A stretch of 64,000 bases of DNA. Origin: Hyalella azteca. Lineage: Eukaryota; Arthropoda; Malacostraca; Amphipoda; Hyalellidae. The stretch spans positions 1 through 64,000 of the forward strand of contig NW_025943838.1 in NCBI RefSeq assembly GCF_000764305.2, read 5' to 3'. A program made the translations under genes and the position numbers. This document shows positions 45,301-58,700 of the stretch, piece after piece (position 1 is the stretch's first letter; each line of letters begins with the position of its first letter). The notes beneath the pieces are model-generated. The model did not search any database and was not told where the DNA came from. It was given only the letters and a program-made list of their open reading frames with translations.

Positions 45301-48300
45301 AATCTGCATTTCCATTGCAATAATTAATTATTTGGAAAATTTCTTTATTTAAATTCCAGAACCTTATTCTGTACAGGTATGCGAATCAGATTATGTCTAT
45401 CACACTATTCATTACGTGTTAGCAACATTATTGCACGTTAGGCATCTCTGGCCTCTAGCCAATTAGTGGGACCGAAAACTTACAATGTTCATTCCACACC
45501 TGATGCTGGTTCCTGTTCTGCAAATAATGCACTGGGCCTATACTTTAAAAAAAGGTTAAGAGATCGTAAGTTCACCAGCCAATCATTGACGGCCTTTCAA
45601 GCCAAATCCACCAATCATAGACAAGAAAATAAGGCGTAAGTACTTACGTTCACTTAGCGAGTTTTGAAAGTATGGCCCCTGACTTGGCATGGTGGCGTGA
45701 ATAACAGAGTGTCATTTAGCTGTGACATCAAATATATTGTACGTAACTTGGCTCTAGGTGCGTTGTACATAAGTACATGCTGCGCTAAATTCATCACATT
45801 CTCGTGGATAATTTACCGTGTCCATTTTCTATGTTATGGCGGTATTATTGAACGTTTTCTGGCACATCATTTTTGCACATCACGGCTGCCATCTCTCAGG
45901 TAATCAATAATTAGAACAGAATTTTCGCAACGATCATATTGTTTCACTTGTAACGAAAGTCCAAGCCACATCAATAACGAAAAAACGACGAATGTGTACA
46001 ATGTATATAACAATGAGTAATGTTTCCTTTCAGATATTGGCTAAGAACATTCCTTTGTAAATGGATGTCATATAAAAATTTTAATGGCTAGTACAAAAAA
46101 GATCAGGTAGTAATTCCCGTTTATAAGTTCTTAAAAAATTATAGGATTTAATTTTCGATTTCACGTTAATCTGTTCAAACAGCGACTCATCGAATTCAGT
46201 TATATGTCGTAAGCCGCAAACCTTCATTTGAAGCTGCCAGACCTGACATTCGTCTAAACCGAATTATGCTTAAAATCACAACAGTATTTTCTTGATTTAA
46301 TTTTATTTTTTTTTCAACCATTGAATTGAAATAAAATTTGAGTTATAATCCATCTGAAAGTTCGGTATGACGTGCTGTGCATTCAATATAATTGATGGAA
46401 ATTGCGAAGACACCATTGTCCAAGTGGGCATTTGTAACTCAGTCGACCACTGACTCGATGTTCTTCAAACAAAGTCAAACAAAGTGTCTGGTCTACGAAT
46501 ACTAATGAATGATTCGAGCCTTTAGGTTCTTTCTGGCAAGCAGCTGTTGGTTTAGAGCATCTGACAATCTGTTTACAAGCTGCTGCTTAGCCTCGAACAA
46601 ATATTTGTGATTTTTTACTGCCTAAAGATTCGCTGTCAGTTCTTTGAGTGGCCGTAGTTTTCTTTAGACCAAAAATAAATAAATGTTGTGAAACTGAGAA
46701 CTGGCCTGTGGATGTGCTCTCCCCTTATTTATTAGACGCATTCCATTCTTTCGCATTGTAAGTCATGTCAGTGACGTTAGTGTACCTTACTATTTCAATT
46801 ACAATCGTTAATCAGGGCATATATTTCCTCAGTTTTAATCTGTTTTTGACGAAATGAGTCAAATGAAAGAAAAAAATACTGCTTGTATGAATGCTTATGA
46901 TCCTACGTCCTATATTTACCGTCGTATCCACAAATAATTTCCACGCACGCCATCTCGGGAAATGTCGGGGAAAATTTGTAAGTAAATTTGACGATCTTTT
47001 CGGCAACTTTTTCCAATTTTTTTGCGATCAATCACTGACTGTAACCCACGCTTTAGATTCACATTATAACATACAAAATGCTTTTCAAATGCTTCTAAAT
47101 AATCAGTTAATTATTCAAAAATCATAAAAGAACGTTTCATTTGAACATTCTCTCTGTCCTCACCTTTCACCGTTGCTTCTTCGGACAATTCCTTATCTTA
47201 AGTGCCCGGCCTATTCACTGAGAGAAACACTGTCAGCATCTCCATTCATAAATACTATAATAAATTTGGCAAAGAAGAGTTGAAGTGAGTCCCGCTTTTG
47301 ATTAGGCACAGTTAGCGTCACCATATTTTTCCCCTCGTAAAACCCGATGATATCAACAAGACAAATGTCGGCCATAAGCCCTGAGCAGGCTTCTTCATCA
47401 CATTCAAATTGTGAACGAACGTGTGCTAGGGGAGGTGTTTTTTTAAATAATGTTGAAACCTGGCATAAATCAAAACAGAGATATTTGTCCTTAATTAACT
47501 GAGTGTTTGCATCGCAGTTTTGTAATATTTGCAGTCTCACAGGAATATATAATGAGAATATTTTTTGAGTATCCAACGTGTATGATTTTAAACATATATT
47601 TTCCTCCAGTATGAGGTTTTTTATATTGTTAGACCATCAAATAAAAAACAAATGATTGATTCAAGAGATCACACTTGTGAAAAGCATGCCCAAATTTGAG
47701 AAATAATAGCGTCCATTTCAAAATATTATGTGAATCATGGCAGGTTGATCGTCGGCAGTCAAGTTACCACCCATAATACAACTTGCATTGTTATCCTTCG
47801 TCATTTGTGGCCAGTGCCCTATTGCTAATATGTATGTACCCTAGGGTACGTATTAATAATTATTTGTTTAAAATTATTTTGTTGAGTTAAGAATACATGG
47901 GTATGTAGTATTTTTATTTCATGTTATGACCAATATTTTATTGTCAAAATGTACTTACATAGTCTTCTTCTCGCATTTTCAGGTTCACTCGATCTATTTC
48001 CGTGCCTCTGCCTCCTGAACATTCATGAAATCATGCCTGAAAAAAAAACCTCATTTTTATTTCCATGATTTTTTATCAGGGTTTTATTTCATGGAGATTC
48101 TCAGCCTCTAGTATTATTCCAAAATTTCTCTATCGTCTTCCTCCACGCTCTTCCTTGTTTCGATTTTCAAGTCGCGTCATTTCCGTTTTTCGATCGTTCC
48201 TCGTTTTTTACCTACATTTTTGATGATAAACTTGTTGTCTCTCGATCGCTCCCTTGCTGCTTCCATCTCCCTTCTTTCGCTCTCTCAGATCTCTCCTTCA

Positions 48301-49753
48301 ATCTCTCTCTTTCTCTTTCTCGCAGCCAAGTTTAGACCTATGGCACACTGCCCATAGTTTTTATGACGCTGGCTCGCGGTCATCTTTATTCAGCTTCAGT
48401 TAAAACTTTTACCACTGCATATCGTGCCCATAACGCTTGCTATACTTGCGCAGTCTTGCTTATGTTCTAAAACAGAAATTCCGTACTCTTCAATCCGTAT
48501 TTTCTTCTAGTTTTCAATGTTTCGCATCATCGATCAGTTAATATTCAGCAAAAATTCCTATGATACTATACTGATAATAAATAATTTTATTGAACTGAAA
48601 TTAAGTGTATACAATCTCATTTTTACACTTTTCTGCAGTTTCATTCTTATAAATTTTTCATAAAAACACGCTATTATAAACTCTTAAAATTCTTTACTGT
48701 AGTGTTCTAGTGAGCATCAATCAATCAAGTGTTCTAGTGATTTTTTGTATATATATACTGCATGATCCGTTTTAGCGTTACTCTTGAGTGCTTTGAGGCC
48801 TTAACATATCTTAAGTTGCAAGAAACATGCGATGGTCGAGCCTTGCTACGCGAAATAAAGACGTACTACAAAGCGGTGCGGATGCCACGCACACAGCAAC
48901 AGATGATCGTTCTATAGTGGCATGCTATGGCTAGAAAGATCTTGTGTCGCCACGCCGCGTAGTTTGTGTTGAAGTGTCATAATAACTTTAAAGATGAACG
49001 CCGGAGGGACAGGAAGTTGGGGACAAAATTCACAACCGCGGTTGGGTGCAAGGATTGACCACTTGTCTGAGCATCCTAATGCAGAAAAAATGAATGAAAT
49101 TAACTGACCCGCAGTGGAATTTTCAATGTTAATCAGAATTAATCACATCTTTTTATGTTTGTGATTCAACCTGAAAATCAATGAAGATATGTTCGTTTAT
49201 ATTATAATTTTTTTATCATTTTTTTATCAAAATTATACCAATATGCTCGCGATCACATGAGCACCAAATTTTAATAAACTTAAATGCATGGGTAACTGAG
49301 CTCCGGGGGGACGATAAATGCTTCTAAAGACGCCCCATGATATTTCGTCGCCATGGGATGGGAGGCGTAACGCTGACGCAACATTGAACTACAGGGCGGC
49401 ACGGCACAGGTGAAGACGGCCATTGCACGGTAATTGCGGTTACAGAATCGTAAAGATTGTACCATAAATTCCATATATGCACTGATACCTAATGCTTATG
49501 CATGCCGGATATCGGGAACACTACCGAAAAAAAGATCGAGTCTCAACCGATTATTTTAATTCTTGAACTACTATTCAATACAAACAGATTTTTATAATGT
49601 TCAGTGCGCATACGACTTCGAAGATGTTTTAAAAGACACCCATCAATCAATGTCAGAAATACTAATGAGTAATAGGGAAAGGTATGTTAGTCGTACGGAC
49701 AATGGTAAGACATAAGAGGATTTCTTGCATTTATATGAAGACAGCAGACTTAC
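42306..49753. other. Long gene-poor stretch
   Basis: No convincing gene. It holds the degenerate repeat at 44090-44780 and a pyrimidine-rich stretch around 48235-48330 (CTCTCTCTTTCTC). A 121-codon frame on the - strand (47576-47211) lacks an ATG at its start and was not recognised. Confidence 0.45.
44090..44780. repeat. Degenerate ACCAAGATGCCTTTG-type tandem repeat
   Basis: A basic motif of some 40-45 bp (CCAGTACCAGAACCAAGATG and CCTTTG-ATGCCA) recurs with variation across 700 bp. Within it an 88-bp unit is duplicated almost exactly (44264-44351 and 44352-44443). Confidence 0.85.
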
Positions 49754-49827
49754 CTTATAGGGACTACGCCCTTATACGGCCTTGGGGGAAAATGCTTGGT
49801 TGCAGGCGCATAATTTGGCCCTTGCAT
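49754..49827 (-). CDS. Possible first coding exon, unrecognised
   Basis: On the - strand an ATG preceded by an in-frame stop opens 24 codons (MQGPNYAPATKHFPPRPYKG then VVPI) and ends at a consensus AG|GTAAGT donor in phase 2. No downstream exon was identified and no family recognised. Confidence 0.25.
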
Positions 49828-50707
49828 GATTCAAATGGACTTCAAACAAAGTCGGGATACATTTATATGGAAATTTATATTGTTACTCTGATGCTAACGA
49901 ACGCGCTTCAATATATATACTCACTAATTTGATCTTCTACTCATTTATAGCTAACAAAGCAGGTGGAATATTTCACAGTATTTGCTCAGTTTAGAAATTA
50001 TTAAGCCATGTTTACTGGAATATGGTGAATGATGAACAAAAGTAGAGTGATAATACTATCATAGACATCACAAGCTAATAGAGGATAGAAATGGGAACTC
50101 AGTCTTAGCCTAAAAATTATTCAATCCTCACAAAATAAAAGAATTAATAGCCCTGTGCATGAAATGAACAAACTGAATACGATTCCATTTCTAGAAACAA
50201 TCACTTACATTATGAAGTATTTAAAAAATGACAATTGATATGAAAAGAAAACAGCTAATCTAGGTATATTTTGTAACGAAAGTAATTTGGTGTTCTTAAA
50301 TTTAATAAAGAATAAACACGAAAAAATCAGCCATTATTAGGACCATAAAGAAGCCGTCCATGTCATCAAAGGCTTGCCAGTATACAGTTTGAAATTAAGT
50401 CATCATTTTTCTGGATGCAAAAGAAAAATTTGCACGAGTAAGTTTCTGATGCAAAACAGCAGAATTTCACATATAACATTGCGAAAATACAACGTTCACT
50501 CTTAGTGTGATTCGACCAATCAAACGAGTGAAAATTCAGTAGGAATATCTTTATATGAGGAATCTTGAAATAAGTATGTAATTCTTACAGCCTGTACACA
50601 TCAGCGTGCGAATGACATGTATGAATCAGCAAAATACCGGTACCTAATAAACTCATTGAGCATGAAATGACACTCGTGCCATGAAGGTATGTCAGACAAG
50701 TTAGCGG
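49828..50707. other. Non-coding stretch, nothing recognised
   Basis: AT-rich; no gene or repeat recognised. Confidence 0.5.
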
Positions 50708-51010
50708 CAGTGGGCGCTGTCAGACTAGAGGGCGCTGTCAGACTAGAGGGCGCTGTCAGACTATAGGGCGCTGTCAGACTAGAGGCGCTTTCAGACTAAT
50801 GGGCGCTGTCAGACTAGAGGGCGCTGTCAGACTAGAGGGCGCTGTCAGACTAGAGGGCGCTGTCAGACTAGGGCGCTGTCAGACTATAGGGCGCTGTCAG
50901 ACTAGAGGCGCTTTCAGACTAGGGCGCTGTCAGACTAGAGGGCGCTGTCAGACTAGAGGGCGCTGTCAGACTAGGGGACGCTGTCAGACTAGGGGACGCT
51001 GTCAGACGTG
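50708..51010. repeat. 18-bp minisatellite, about 17 units
   Basis: Unit GGGCGCTGTCAGACTAGA with variants that lose 1-4 bases or change to GGGGACGC. Looser relatives run to about 51130. The 18-bp period keeps a six-residue repeat frame (GAVRLE) open, which is not evidence of a protein. Confidence 0.95.
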
Positions 51011-51130
51011 AGAATGCGATGAGTGAGCGCCTCGACCAAGAGAGTGCTGACAGAAAACAAATTTTTGGCCTAAGAGAATGACGCTGACAGACGAGATGAC
51101 GCTGTCAGACTAGAGGTCATTGTCAGATGA

Positions 51131-52173
51131 GAGACCACAAGTCAATTTCTTTGAAACATTTGTAAAATGAATATAAAAATTAAACTCACAATCATATCAA
51201 GTGGAAAGAATTGATAACCTGAGAAACATTAATAAGCATTCTGCTAAAATTTTACGTTGAAAGCGACTATTCCCATATCTCAGTTAAAGCCAGAAATACG
51301 AGTATACGAGAGAATTAAATCCCTACCAGTTGGATATCGAAAAACTAATGTAATAACAAAGAATGAATATTGACAAACGATTTAGTTGTCATATGTGATT
51401 CTGTCCACTCCGGCAGCATACAAAATTATAGTCTCTACATTAGAATTTATAGCAACACGTGGTACAAGACAACTAACATTTTTTATTAAAACTGCTTCCT
51501 TCATCAGCAGGAGGTACTCTGGCAATAATGAGGTTCTTGCCAAAGTCAGACGCTGTTCCAACATCTTTGTCAGCAAGTGGATCATTTGAGTATCGGACGC
51601 CATGAACGTCTGTGTGAGCTTCTCCACCTTCATAAACATACATTTTAAAATAAAATTATAATATGATGATAAATACTAATGTAAAAAGCAATTATAGAAC
51701 AAAATTACAGAATTAGAAGTTACAAAATTTGGAAAACAGATTTATTTCACTATTAAGGCAACTGGAGCCTGAGGCATCATCCTTCTTCTTTTCGTTTTGC
51801 ATACAAAAAACATAACCTTGATACAAAATTTGGAATCACAACTCATTTTTCAGTTTCAACAAATTTGGGTCAACTCCGATGACAATATGATTGAATACTA
51901 AATGGAGTCTGAGTATTAGAGTAACAAGTACAACACAGAGACTGACACACTTCAGAAAACGAAATAAAAGTTATTATGAATCAAAACTCATAATATCGAA
52001 AAACGAAGAAGAGGTTGAAGCGAAAACATGTAGGGGTTTCTGTTGTCAAATCGATCACTTGGATCAAAGGCAGAAGTAAACTAAAGTATATAATTGATAA
52101 AACAGTTTTTCGTTCACAATCTCAGACACATCTTCATCATTAGTGGCAGCAATGAGCTTGGTTCGAACTACAC
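51131..52173. other. Non-coding stretch before the Tc1-like element
   Basis: AT-rich. Short open frames on both strands at 51382-51639 overlap each other and were not recognised. Confidence 0.45.
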
Positions 52174-52175
52174 TA

Positions 52176-53772
52176 CAGTACCGGGAATGGCTATACGACC
52201 CCCCAATTTTCTCCAAATATTTTTTCTTGAAAAAAATATGGAATTCTAATTATACGAGGTTAAACTACATTTGAAAATGTTTCCGAGGATATGTGAAAAA
52301 ACAATTTTCTCAAATATAAGAGAAGAAATTATGAAAATTAGAAAAACCTAGGTGGAAATGGGTATAAGACCAAGATATGTTCTTCTCCATTTTGGTATCT
52401 TTCTGTAATATTTTCACTTTAAAAAATACAGCAATATAAAGGATATCTTGATTTTCGTCATATAGGGCCTTTCTGGTGTACTTCTGGTGTAGTTCAGTGT
52501 CCTCACTTATATTTTTTTAGTAATAATATGCCAAACGGGACAAGACTCACTGAGGCCGGGAAGGCGCAGATTTTCGGCTTCGTGAAATGCAGTAGAAGCC
52601 AACGGGACATCGCAATGGGAATAAAACGCTCAAAGCCTATTGCACAATCATTTTTTGCTAATCCGGGCGGCTACGGGTGAAAAAAGCACACTGGACCAAC
52701 CCCAAAATTAACCGACAGGGATCTTAGGAGACTGTTTTCTGAGGCTTCTAAAACTTGCGCTACCTCTCTCTCTCTAAAATTGGCCACTGTAGTTGATGTA
52801 ACAGCACGATGCATCCGTTTGATATTGCATGACTCGGTGAAATTCAAATACATGACTAGGAAAAATGCCCCTGCATGTGCTCCAACAAAAGCACATTATC
52901 AACCGACAAAAATTTGCTGAAAAAAATTTGCTTGTTGGTAAGGGATGGCACAAGATTTTCTTCAGTGATGTAAAAAGTTCAATCTTTATGGTCCAGATGG
53001 ATGACAATGCTATTGGCACCACTGGACCGTGAGCCTGAATTTTTTTTTTCAAGCTGCAATCTTGTGGCGGTTCGGTCATGGTTTGGGGTGCGTTTAGCTG
53101 AAAGGGAAAATCAACTCTAGCTATTTTCTATGAGAGACAAGATTCAGAGGCTTACAAGCACACGCTGTTTTACCAAGTTCTCTCTTTTGCCGATGAGAAA
53201 CATGAGGGAACATATGTTCCCTCATGTTGGAACATGACAATGCTTCGATTCACACCTCAAAATCAGCAAACATGTGGTTCATAGAGCAGAATATTACTCT
53301 GTTGACGTGGCCGGCGCTTAGTTCTGACCTCATCCCAATTGAAAACTTATAGGGCATCATGGCGAGGGATGTTTAGCAAAATGAGCGCCAGTTAATTCCA
53401 ATCTGTGAGTGACGTGAGCACGGCTTTCCTTCGTTCTTAGGATAATACAAAAGACACTGGATTATATGGTAAATAGAGTAGGGGGAAGATGCAATGAGGT
53501 AATTATGGCGAAAGGAGGTGAGATTGCCTATTAAAACGAGTGTATGTGATCCACAAATGGAAAAAACAAATCTTGGTCTTATAACCATTTCCACCTAGGT
53601 TTTTCTAATTTTCATAATTTTTACTCATATATTTTGAGAACATTTTTTTTGCATAGCGTTGGAACCGTTTTTAAATGTAGTTTAACATCGTGTAATTAGA
53701 ATCTCCTATTTTTTTGTGCAAGAAAAAATATTTGGAGAAAACTGGGTGGTCGTATAGCCATTTCCGGCACTG
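52176..53772 (+). mobile_element. Tc1-like transposon with long inverted repeats, inactive
   Basis: Ends CAGTACCGGGAATGGCTATA (left) and its diverged inverse finishing in CCATTTCCGGCACTG (right), flanked by TA on both sides, as Tc1/mariner insertions are. The inverted repeats continue for about 200 bp. Length 1597 bp. The transposase inside is broken (separate entry). Confidence 0.92.
52528..53430 (+). pseudogene. Tc1-like transposase, disrupted
   Basis: Starts with a recognisable Tc1 helix-turn-helix (MPNGTRLTEAGKAQIFGF, SRSQRDIAMGIKRS), then a TGA, then pieces in changing frames that match the family order: GPTPKLTDRDLRRLFSEA, an IFFSDVKSS-like segment and a truncated catalytic part. Several stops and frameshifts; not functional. 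Confidence 0.88.
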
Positions 53773-54366
53773 TACTTCTTACCTCTTGAGTGCTGTCTCA
53801 AAACTGCCACTCTTAAATCATGCGACATCGAGCTGTAAGCTGTGTTTTTGTTTCAACGACACCGCTGCCTAGAAGTCAATCTCGCAGGAATGACATGCGG
53901 CATGAAATAATAGTGATGCAGATCTCTCTGCGTAATAAATTTAAATGCACAGTCCAATTAAAACTAAAATTTACTTGATGAGTGAGCAGTCGACTTCACA
54001 GCCTTGTAGGGTGGGTGGGGTCACTTTTCTTTCTAAAAATATGTCCTCTATGGCATGGCAGGTGCTGCAAATGTAAATGGCTCATACTGCTCTTGCAAAG
54101 GAAAAGCTGCAATATTTGTCCATCAGTTACAAATAATTACAGGTCAGTAATTGTTACAGCCCTGTCTTGCTTAAAAAACAAAGCGGTTCAAACACAACCG
54201 CGGATACTCGCTTAAACAGTAAATGAAACGTCGTGTGTATACCGCTGAGATACACACACGCTGAGATCAAATTTACTTCTTACATTTTGCAAATAAATAT
54301 TCATTCGACTGTGTTTCAGCATTCACCATGAGAGTGACAGCTACAACCAAAAAAATTAGAACAGTA

Positions 54367-54487
54367 CTCACAGCAGTTAGTGACTGAGAGCGCATTTTCT
54401 CACGTCCGTCCGTCCGTCACGGGCGGACAGATCGAGGGACATGACGAGCGCAATAGCGACTTTTTTCCAAAAATGAGAAAATGCGCT
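54367..54487 (-). mobile_element. Inverted-repeat element (family M), copy 3
   Basis: On the - strand AGCGCATTTTCTC begins the element and GAGAAAATGCGCT closes the hairpin, with GTCCGTCCGTCCGTCAC-type sequence (in inverted order) between. The terminal palindrome has decayed (AGTCACTAACTGCTGTGAGT). Confidence 0.75.
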
Positions 54488-54755
54488 AAAAATACTCGTT
54501 CAAAATAAGAGGCCAACCTTTATTCATGTTTTCGACTTTTATACTTCAAAACTAAAAACTTAGAAGCGTACTTGACATCCCCAAAACAGTGTTCCCTTCT
54601 TGAGGTTTTTATTTGAACGCTTTGCTATTTAGTTTGAGGAAAGTCTTTTCAAGTGGCTGTTGCCGCTCGATCCTGGAACATCTCGAAATAAAAATAGAAA
54701 TTTTTAATTCATTAAAATATGAGTTCAGAATATTTGAAGGCAGAAACATTAGATA

Positions 54756-55317
54756 CAGGGTGGGACAGAACTGATTGAGCAGTTATGAGGCGAAATAAAA
54801 GATTAATGGAGGTACATAAAGAAGAAAGTTCATTTTCCTCGAGGTTAGCATAACATACCATTTAGAATACTTATGTTTTGAAAATAATATCAGGAAGATG
54901 GTGGCCGTTAGCTGCAACACACAGTTGGAGTCGTTCACGGAAGTTTCCTACAGCACGTTCACACATTGGCGAGGTATGGCCATAACCTCTGCAATAATCC
55001 GTTCCCTTAGCTGTGGTAGGGTGTGAGGGCGACTTCTGAACACCCTATCTTTTAGATGTCCCCAAAGAAAGAAATCGCAAATGCTCAAATCAGGTGACTT
55101 CGCAGGCCACTGTAAATCACCCCTCAGAGACACCGAGATCGACTCCAACAGTGTGTTGCAGCTAACGGCCACCATCTTGCTGATATTATTTTAAAAACAT
55201 AAGGTTTCTAAATAGTATGTTATGTTAACCTCGTGGGAAATAAACATTCTTCCTTATGTACCCCCATTACTCTTTTATTTCGCCTCAAAACTGCTCAATC
55301 GGTTCTGCCAAACCCTG
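54756..55317 (-). mobile_element. Short inverted-repeat DNA transposon remnant
   Basis: Left end CAGGGTGGGACAGAACTGAT and right end finishing GGTTCTGCCAAACCCTG are diverged inverse copies, and the two arms remain complementary for about 170 bp. TA flanks both ends. The middle holds a transposase C-terminal fragment on the - strand. Confidence 0.85.
54905..55175 (-). pseudogene. Mariner/Tc-type transposase C-terminal fragment
   Basis: The - strand frame reads DLQWPAKSPDLSICDFFLWG and HLKDRVFRSRPHTLPQLRER, the last catalytic-acid block (WPA-SPDL-CDFFLWG) and following segment of a DDE transposase of this group. Upstream parts are missing. Confidence 0.85.
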
Positions 55318-55705
55318 TATATAATGGTCTAAGATGAAGTATGGCCATAACCTCTGCTGCAATAATCTGTCCCCTTAGCTGTGGTAGGGTGTGAGGGCGA
55401 CTTCTGAACACCCTCTCTTTTAGATGTCCCAAAGAAAGAAATCGCAAATGCTCAAATCAAGTGACCTCACAGGCCACTGTAAATCACCCCTCAGAGACAC
55501 CGAGAACGACTCCAGCAGTGTGTTGCAGCTAACGGCCACCATCTTCCTGATATTATTTTTAAAACATAAGTATTCTAAATGGTATGTTATGCTGACCTCG
55601 AGGAAAATAAACTTCTTCCTTATGTACCTCCATTACTCTTTTATTTCGCCTCATAAACTGCTCAATCGGTTCTGCCAAACCCTGTATATAATGATCTAAG
55701 ATGAG
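54972..55705. repeat. Tandem duplication of the right half of the DNA transposon
   Basis: Units 54972-55338 and 55339-55705 both run from GTATGGCCATAACCTCTG to TATAATG(G/A)TCTAAGATGA. The second unit carries a second right arm without a left arm. Confidence 0.88.
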
Positions 55706-58700
55706 GCTATAACGCAATTTCTTATCATCGGTAAAGTGGACCATCTTTTATAAGACATAACATATATGCAAGCGGCATGTCCATGATAATCGTATCGTGA
55801 CATCGATACTTAATTGCGATGTATTTTTCTACGTACATCTCTATTTGAAAAAAATTAACGTAGTTGATGTACCGCTTAAGAATTGTTACGCAAAAAGACC
55901 CTGAACTTTGCATGCCAGTAAAAATTACTGTACGACAACCTATAATCAAGTGCGCGACATTTCTCGCGCAATTTCGTAACGGAAGATGTCTTTCAAAGTT
56001 CTCAGTCGAACCTGTATGTTTGTGCAGTCTTGGTCCTATATAGGATATGAGTGGCAAACGTAACTATACATTACACTTAGATTGATGAACGCTTTGCCGA
56101 TCATTCCTCACAGTTGATACCTCATGTATGTAATAACAAAGGATTGCAGAAGCAATGGGCATTCACGAAAGTGATCTTCTTAAGGCTCAGTCCGTATTAA
56201 TATCCATCACAAGAAACTAAAGCTGTTTTTTAACTTGGTGGTGTTTATTAGGACTGGTGACATTCTGTCTAGTGATGTTAAAATATGAAATATCAAGCCG
56301 GATTTTGTTATATTTCTGAAGAACAATTTTATAATAACTTTTTTAAACGAGAAATTTTTAATTGGACAAGAAATTTTTCAAGAAGTTTCTACAGAGGAAT
56401 GAAGGTGTCCCGGTTTAACCGGCATTCATTGATGTAATAAAATATTAAGAAGCGGCATACTCAAGTATTACAATAGATAATCAATCTTATGCCATCTTCA
56501 ATGTCAACCAAGATTCCCGCCTCAACGCACAAACGAAATAGAGTTCCTTGAAACGTCGGTTTTTGACCAACAAGTTCACGCAGTTGTACCTGGGCCCTAA
56601 AGTCCAAAACAGAGGTGATTGATCATTATTATCCTGATATGATTGTCGGACACGTGCATGAAAACTGCAACGATGAAAGATAACCCATGACTAGAAATGA
56701 ACAGCGATCGATATACCACGACCATCAGACCAAAGATGCATTCAACAATAATGCGGTGGTATTAATTTCGTGTCACCAGACGGACACTCACTAACTCACC
56801 TGTTCTTCTTCCTTATTCAGAACTGACATCTACTCATCCATGACGGGCATGCTTATGTTGCTTGGTGAGGCACCACTTGGGTGCTTTCTATCATAGATTC
56901 ATTATCAGCTGAAGGGTCTCAGTGGAAGTGCTCGATCCCAGGTTTATAGTCCTTACGCATAATCGTGTTGAGGCGTTACGCTCACCTTATAAGTTTACTT
57001 ACAACTAAAGCAAAATACGTGATCAGGAATCATAAACTACGCTTCTAGTCGTTTTAATTATTTAAAAATTCTTTTAACCGTCTCCCGTTTCATCCCAAAT
57101 TTTTGTTTATTTCTGAGTTTGCTAAAGAAGATAAAAAGAAACCTTTGTTCAACTAGCTGAGTATACTCGTCCTTCTTCCTTTGTGATGTAGTATGGACAT
57201 GTCTTTGTTGTTTATTCATTTAGGAATCAAGCCCGTAACGCCAGTACATCCCAAGAGTCCAATTATGGGCACATCGACCGCCTGGGCAATATTATGGCTC
57301 AAGATGTCGCAGTACATGCGGCACAGTAGGACTGGGCGCCAGTCTTGCATGACGCCTGGCAGAAATGTATCTTAGCTGACGTGAAAAATACTACCGGATT
57401 TTTATATTTTCAGACCGTCGCCTTCGCCAATAGCAGTTTCTATACATATATTAACATATACTATTACATGCAACCGAAAAGTTCACTTATTTGGATTGGC
57501 AACACCAACCCTATCACCATATTAACCTTGAATTTCGTTAAATTTTATTTAAAGATTTTATGAACTTGATACTGCTTCTTACAACGGATTGTTTGCTAGA
57601 TGCCATCTCTGACCAGTGCGATCGTCTATCATGATCGAGTAGAGTTCTGCAAGAATTTTGGACTTGAATCTCTCTTTCTTTTCGCAGTTTTTGATTTTTG
57701 GCAGATTGCAATATTTCATCAAATTTTCTCGATTTCACTTCATCGTTCTTTTCGTACCCACAGCTTCTTCCTCTTACTTTATATCACACCTTTGATTCTG
57801 GTTTTTATGCAACTATTAATAGGAAAATTGCACTCATAAGGACAGATTTTGTCCTAATTTGCGAGAATTATAAGGACTTTTGCAAGGACTGAAACTGTAC
57901 AATGAAACAACATCAAGTTTCAGGACAATGCAGTTTCAGCAATGTTCACACTGTTGAAACAGCACTACTTCGGCACGCCCTTCAACATTTTCTGCTAATT
58001 TATTCATTTTACTCTTCATAACAATTTAACCTAACATGTTTCATATCAAAATAATGCAAAATAGTAGGAGGTCCCTTTAATTGATTTTTTTTAAATACCT
58101 TCTTCGCTAAAATGTGCTTCTTTTGCCTGATCGATAAGTTCTGTGTCGAGTGGATTGTGAATATCCGTCTCCTAAATGAGCATACACTACTAGCCCAAAA
58201 AACTTTGATTTTAGTTCAAAATGGCGAAAAAGTTAGGAGAATTGCTACGGCGCCATATGTCCCGGTATCAACAAGTATATCTATAGTAAATATATCGAAG
58301 AAAATGGATTTGTAATTTATTGCAGCCACGATTGCAATGCAATGCCTCAAACAAATGAAAGATTTCTAAAGGTTTTGGTAAATCTCTTTAATGCTTCAAT
58401 TATATTCACTTTTTTACCAAAATCATGCTCATCATATCTTTTCTCCCGTGTTTCTTGACTTTTATATTCGTCAATATAGATTCGTTCATTTTAGTGAAGA
58501 AAATTCTAAACTAAATAATAATCGTAACCTATGTTAATGAATTATGTTTAACCTTAATCATGTTATGCATTCTCACTTGATATATCTGAACAAACAAAAT
58601 AGGCAAACGAAACTCGTACAGAGGTTGCAGCGTGCAGTCATCGCGTTCAAATATTAGCAATACAAGCTGGGTTGATGTGCACTTCGGAACTGAAATGTTC

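Noticed and set aside
47211..47576. 121-codon - strand frame
   Set aside because: No ATG at its start, no clear splice sites, no recognised motif.
50799..51011. GAVRLE-type repeat protein
   Set aside because: Translation of an 18-bp minisatellite with no start context or splice support.
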